Below are positions 32,666 to 32,753 of a stretch of DNA of 32,753 nt, piece after piece; positions within the stretch are counted from its first letter, which is position 1; each line of letters opens with the position of its first letter. The translations under genes were made by a program, and so were the position numbers. The stretch spans positions 1 through 32,753 of the forward strand of contig CALDUE010000157.1 of NCBI GenBank assembly GCA_937923485.1, written 5' to 3'. The notes beneath the pieces are model-generated. The model did not search any database. It saw only the letters and a list, made by a program, of their open reading frames with translations, and was not told the DNA's origin. The DNA comes from an uncultured Saprospiraceae bacterium (GTDB taxonomy: Bacteria; Bacteroidota; Bacteroidia; Chitinophagales; Saprospiraceae).

Positions 32666-32753
32666 TTGAAACTACTTGTACAATCTTTCTTGCACGCCTA
32701 TTCGTGGTGTCTCGCGGTCAGCATCCAGGTGCTGTTACTAGTGCAAGGAGTAT
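32666..32753 (+). CDS. Start of a probable secreted protein (partial, cut by window end)
   Basis: From TTG at 32666 one open frame runs to the window end and reads MKLLVQSFLHAYSWCLAVSI, then QVLLLVQGV. A basic start followed by a long hydrophobic stretch is what a signal peptide looks like, and the neighbouring genes encode secreted proteins. The next expected piece, a cleavage site such as xAQ, is outside the window. There is no ATG in this frame nearby. A competing frame from ATG 32635 lacks such character. Only 29 codons are visible. Confidence 0.42.
   Translation, partial: MKLLVQSFLHAYSWCLAVSIQVLLLVQGV

Noticed and set aside
32635..32753. Gene starting at ATG 32635
   Set aside because: The 39-codon frame has no signal peptide or family likeness; the overlapping frame from TTG 32666 reads as a signal peptide.
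1..32753. tRNA genes, insertion sequences, phage genes
   Set aside because: No cloverleaf with a TTCGA arm, no transposase or integrase motif and no terminal inverted repeats were found on either strand by eye.

Overview
The window looks like the chromosome of a gliding or surface-associated member of the Bacteroidota, most likely a Saprospiria (Lewinella-like) lineage. The evidence is two giant secreted proteins with type B type IX secretion (CHU_C, gliding-motility-associated) C-termini, one with a type A T9SS tail preceded by HYR-like and dockerin-like modules, a PorP/SprF protein, a PD40/OmpA lipid-anchor-type protein, and the near absence of Shine-Dalgarno sequences. The lineage call is inference from gene content; no species is claimed.

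Layout. 1-450: a 5S rRNA that closes an rRNA operon, its terminator, then eleven in-phase 7-bp repeats. 451-909: small membrane protein. 918-4651: a minus-strand cluster of esterase, M17 aminopeptidase and ATP-grasp enzyme, the last two overlapping. 4885-16796: the T9SS adhesin island, made of a 1604-aa CHU_C protein, a strong terminator, then a tight porP/sprF - ompA-like - SprB-repeat adhesin operon (ATGA overlap between the last two) closed by another terminator. 16978-19265: dprA and an alkaline phosphatase lipoprotein, convergent with lipA and an outer-membrane protein (19262-21030). 21132-24822: a DUF7033/polysaccharide-deacetylase-like protein, a YihY/BrkB membrane protein, and three small proteins. 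24834-27371: minus-strand cysteine desulfurase, A-type Fe-S carrier and GT9 glycosyltransferase. 27435-28466: a lone, short methylmalonyl-CoA mutase small-subunit-like gene. 28544-32254: type A T9SS secreted protein. 32255-32753: a structured intergenic region and the probable signal peptide of a further secreted protein cut by the window edge.

How parts work together. The 10027-16796 operon has the composition of a secretion/anchoring module for its own adhesin: the PorP/SprF protein is the outer-membrane partner of type B substrates, the OmpA-like protein should tie the assembly to the cell wall, and the two CHU_C proteins are the cargo. The adhesin gene at 4885 and the porP operon share a 12-bp upstream motif (TACCTGATTTAT), suggesting joint control. 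The minus-strand iscS-like and iscA-like genes form a Fe-S assembly pair; lipA is an Fe-S enzyme but is in a separate unit.

The most unexpected signal is not a gene. The 14-mer GCTTTCGCCAAAAC occurs seven times exactly on the two strands of these 32.7 kb, plus three copies with one mismatch. Nearly all lie inside unrelated coding regions and in different reading frames, so the constraint appears to act on DNA rather than on protein. It behaves like a highly iterated, uptake-sequence-like or HIP1-like element, and I do not recognise it as a described one.
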